Shown here piece by piece: positions 62,949-64,000 of a stretch of DNA of 64,000 nucleotides. How positions within the stretch are numbered: position 1 is the stretch's first letter; each line of letters begins with the position of its first letter. The notes below the pieces were generated by a model. That model had not been told where the DNA came from. It ran no database searches and saw only the letters and a program-made list of their open reading frames with translations. Location of the stretch: positions 1-64,000 of the forward strand of contig JAOQAK010000055.1 in NCBI GenBank assembly GCA_025963635.1. Direction: 5' to 3'. The position numbers and the translations under genes were made by a program. Origin of the DNA: Ferruginibacter sp. (GTDB lineage: Bacteria; Bacteroidota; Bacteroidia; Chitinophagales; Chitinophagaceae).

Positions 62949-63163
62949 AATTGCGATTGACCGCTTAAACAACATTTTGGCTTTTATAAATTATACAATA
63001 CTCATTTCCATATTTCAAAACACTTGTTGCATGCCGGGTTAGCGGTAGGTCATTTACAGCTGGTATGCACAGCCCGCCCTATGCCTAAGCAATTGGGCCG
63101 TTTTTGGACCCCGGCAAATTGGCACAATTTATATTACTGTGAGCGAAAAGGACTCAACGGCAG
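62949..63163. other. gene-free stretch after the signalling operon
   Basis: Contains GGGCC-loop-GGaCCC (around 63092-63110) and a distant GCCGGG/CCCGGC pair, but no convincing folded RNA. A TTGGCAC at 63116 lacks a -12 partner. Confidence 0.4.
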
Positions 63164-63217
63164 TCGCCAAAGAGCGGAATCAATGTAGTCAAAACTGACT
63201 GTTGATTACTTTGGCGA
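63164..63217. terminator. long interrupted hairpin before the LacI-type gene
   Basis: TCGCCAAAG (63164-63172) pairs with CTTTGGCGA (63209-63217); inside, AATCAA (63178-63183) with TTGATT (63202-63207) and AGTC (63187-63190) with GACT (63197-63200). ATTATTTTG follows. It may be the operon terminator or a leader structure of the LacI-type gene 83 bp downstream. Confidence 0.55.
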
Positions 63218-63247
63218 ATTATTTTGTTACTGGTGAAAACTGTAATT

Positions 63248-63280
63248 TTACCCATCGAAATCAAAATATCTACCGGGTAA
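63248..63280. promoter_or_regulatory. inverted repeat just upstream of the LacI-type gene
   Basis: TTACCC (63248-63253) and GGGTAA (63275-63280), 19-20 bases before the start codon. Possible autoregulatory operator. Confidence 0.3.
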
Positions 63281-63287
63281 GAAAAAC

Positions 63288-63292
63288 GGAGG
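63288..63292 (+). promoter_or_regulatory. strong Shine-Dalgarno site of the LacI-type gene
   Basis: GGAGG, 7 bases before the ATG at 63300. Such a full site is unusual here, where most genes have A-rich leaders, and it decides the start. Confidence 0.65.
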
Positions 63293-63299
63293 CTCAAAA

Positions 63300-64000
63300 A
63301 TGAAAATCGAATCAATTACAATAACCGACATTGCTAAAGCGTTAAATTTTTCCTCCTCCACCGTATCGAGGGCTCTGCGGGATAGTTACCAGATAAGTGA
63401 AGAAACAAAGCGAATCGTAAAAGAATATGCCCACAAGAACAATTATCACCCTAACCTGGTAGCCCAAAGCCTAAAGAGCAATAAGAGCAAAAGCATCGGC
63501 CTGCTGCTTTGCTCGGTTCCCAATAATTTTTTTGCGGAAGTGGTCAGTGGCATCGAGTCAATTGCATATAACAGGGGCTATCATATCATCATTACCCAAA
63601 GCCATGAGTCGCAGGAGCGTGAAGAGAGTAACCTCGAACATCTTAGCTGGCGGTCTGTAGACGGGTTGATCGTTTCCCTGGCGAGCGAAACAAAGGATAT
63701 GAGCACACTTCAGCACATACATGAGCAGGGTGTGCCCATTGTGTTCTTTGATAGGGTAAGCGATTGCTTTAACACACACCAGGTAGTAGCTGATAATATC
63801 GGCGGGGCGTACAATTTAACAAAACACCTTATTGAAAGCGGCTGCAGAAACATAGCGCAGGTAACCAGTTCGCAGTCGCTCTCCATCACCCGCGAGAGAA
63901 AAGAAGGCTATCTTAAAGCACTTGCTGAATACGATATCCCGGTAAATGAAGATTACATTAAATATTGTGAGCATGGCGGAATGATGATTGAAGAAATTGA
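63300..64000 (+). CDS. LacI/GalR-family transcriptional regulator, N-terminal part
   Basis: 233 codons to the window edge; full length would be about 340. The helix-turn-helix is ITDIAKALNFSSSTVSRAL (8-26), followed by the hinge helix (NLVAQSLKSNKSKSIGLLL) and a periplasmic-binding-protein-like sensor domain (FFAEVVSGIESIAYNRGYHIIITQS). Controls sugar-use genes in response to a ligand. Targets should lie to the right of the window. It starts with a strong ribosome site and has an inverted repeat and a long hairpin upstream. Confidence 0.93.
   Translation, partial: MKIESITITDIAKALNFSSSTVSRALRDSYQISEETKRIVKEYAHKNNYHPNLVAQSLKSNKSKSIGLLLCSVPNNFFAEVVSGIESIAYNRGYHIIITQSHESQEREESNLEHLSWRSVDGLIVSLASETKDMSTLQHIHEQGVPIVFFDRVSDCFNTHQVVADNIGGAYNLTKHLIESGCRNIAQVTSSQSLSITRERKEGYLKALAEYDIPVNEDYIKYCEHGGMMIEEI

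Noticed and set aside
63110..63135. TTGGCAC as a sigma-54 promoter after the signalling operon
   Set aside because: No -12 TTGC-like partner at the right spacing and no gene start at a suitable distance.

Overview
The window looks like chromosomal DNA of a member of the Bacteroidota, most likely the order Chitinophagales (family Chitinophagaceae). The supporting signs are TAnnTTTG-type -7 promoter elements with few Shine-Dalgarno sites, a glucosamine-6-phosphate deaminase fused to a PIG-L domain, DUF4254 and DUF5990 proteins, an ArgRS with a KMKSREG loop, FtsX/MacB exporters, and secreted repeat proteins. The family assignment is inference. I see no rRNA, tRNA, CRISPR array, transposase or integrase.

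Layout. 0-20 kb is mainly housekeeping: the end of proA, an isoaspartyl peptidase, an amino-acid permease/DUF4254/heptosyltransferase-like run, dnaK without its usual partners, a GtrA-like protein, an asymmetric ABC-F ATPase, argS, a prolyl oligopeptidase coupled to a sugar-nucleotide reductase, and the glycolytic pair pfkA and pyk. 20-26 kb holds the nagB/PIG-L fusion, an SDR lacking its catalytic pair beside a cupin, and rmuC. 26-36 kb is an accessory glycosyltransferase and redox cluster: universal stress protein, DUF2064 transferase, then a packed DUF547 lipoprotein/FAD oxidoreductase/polyferredoxin/GT2 operon facing a convergent GT-C/DPM1-like/TIGR04283-like set. 36-39 kb encodes two secreted proteins, one made of five 80-residue repeats.

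39.6-48.8 kb is a self-contained efflux module: adaptor, TolC, MacB-like ATPase, two half-size FtsX permeases, an NtrC-type regulator and its kinase. It is preceded by two 16-bp palindromes and a sigma-54-like promoter, so the encoded regulator probably controls its own exporter. 54-63 kb is a signalling hub with two receiver-only proteins, a CHASE3 kinase, a second NtrC-type regulator, a multi-PAS kinase and a receiver-PAS-kinase hybrid. A LacI-type regulator runs off the right edge.

The non-coding DNA is notable. At least eight intergenic sites carry degenerate tandem repeats of different sequence, all with a 7-bp period. A separate ~54-bp element, TCCGGGC-N22-25 followed by a block near TTGCATCGCCCTCTTATACC, occurs three times about 100 bp before start codons (argS, the DUF2064 gene, the exporter regulator). 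GGCAC-type sigma-54-like elements lie before dnaK and a YtxH gene, and a weaker one before a general-stress-26-like gene.
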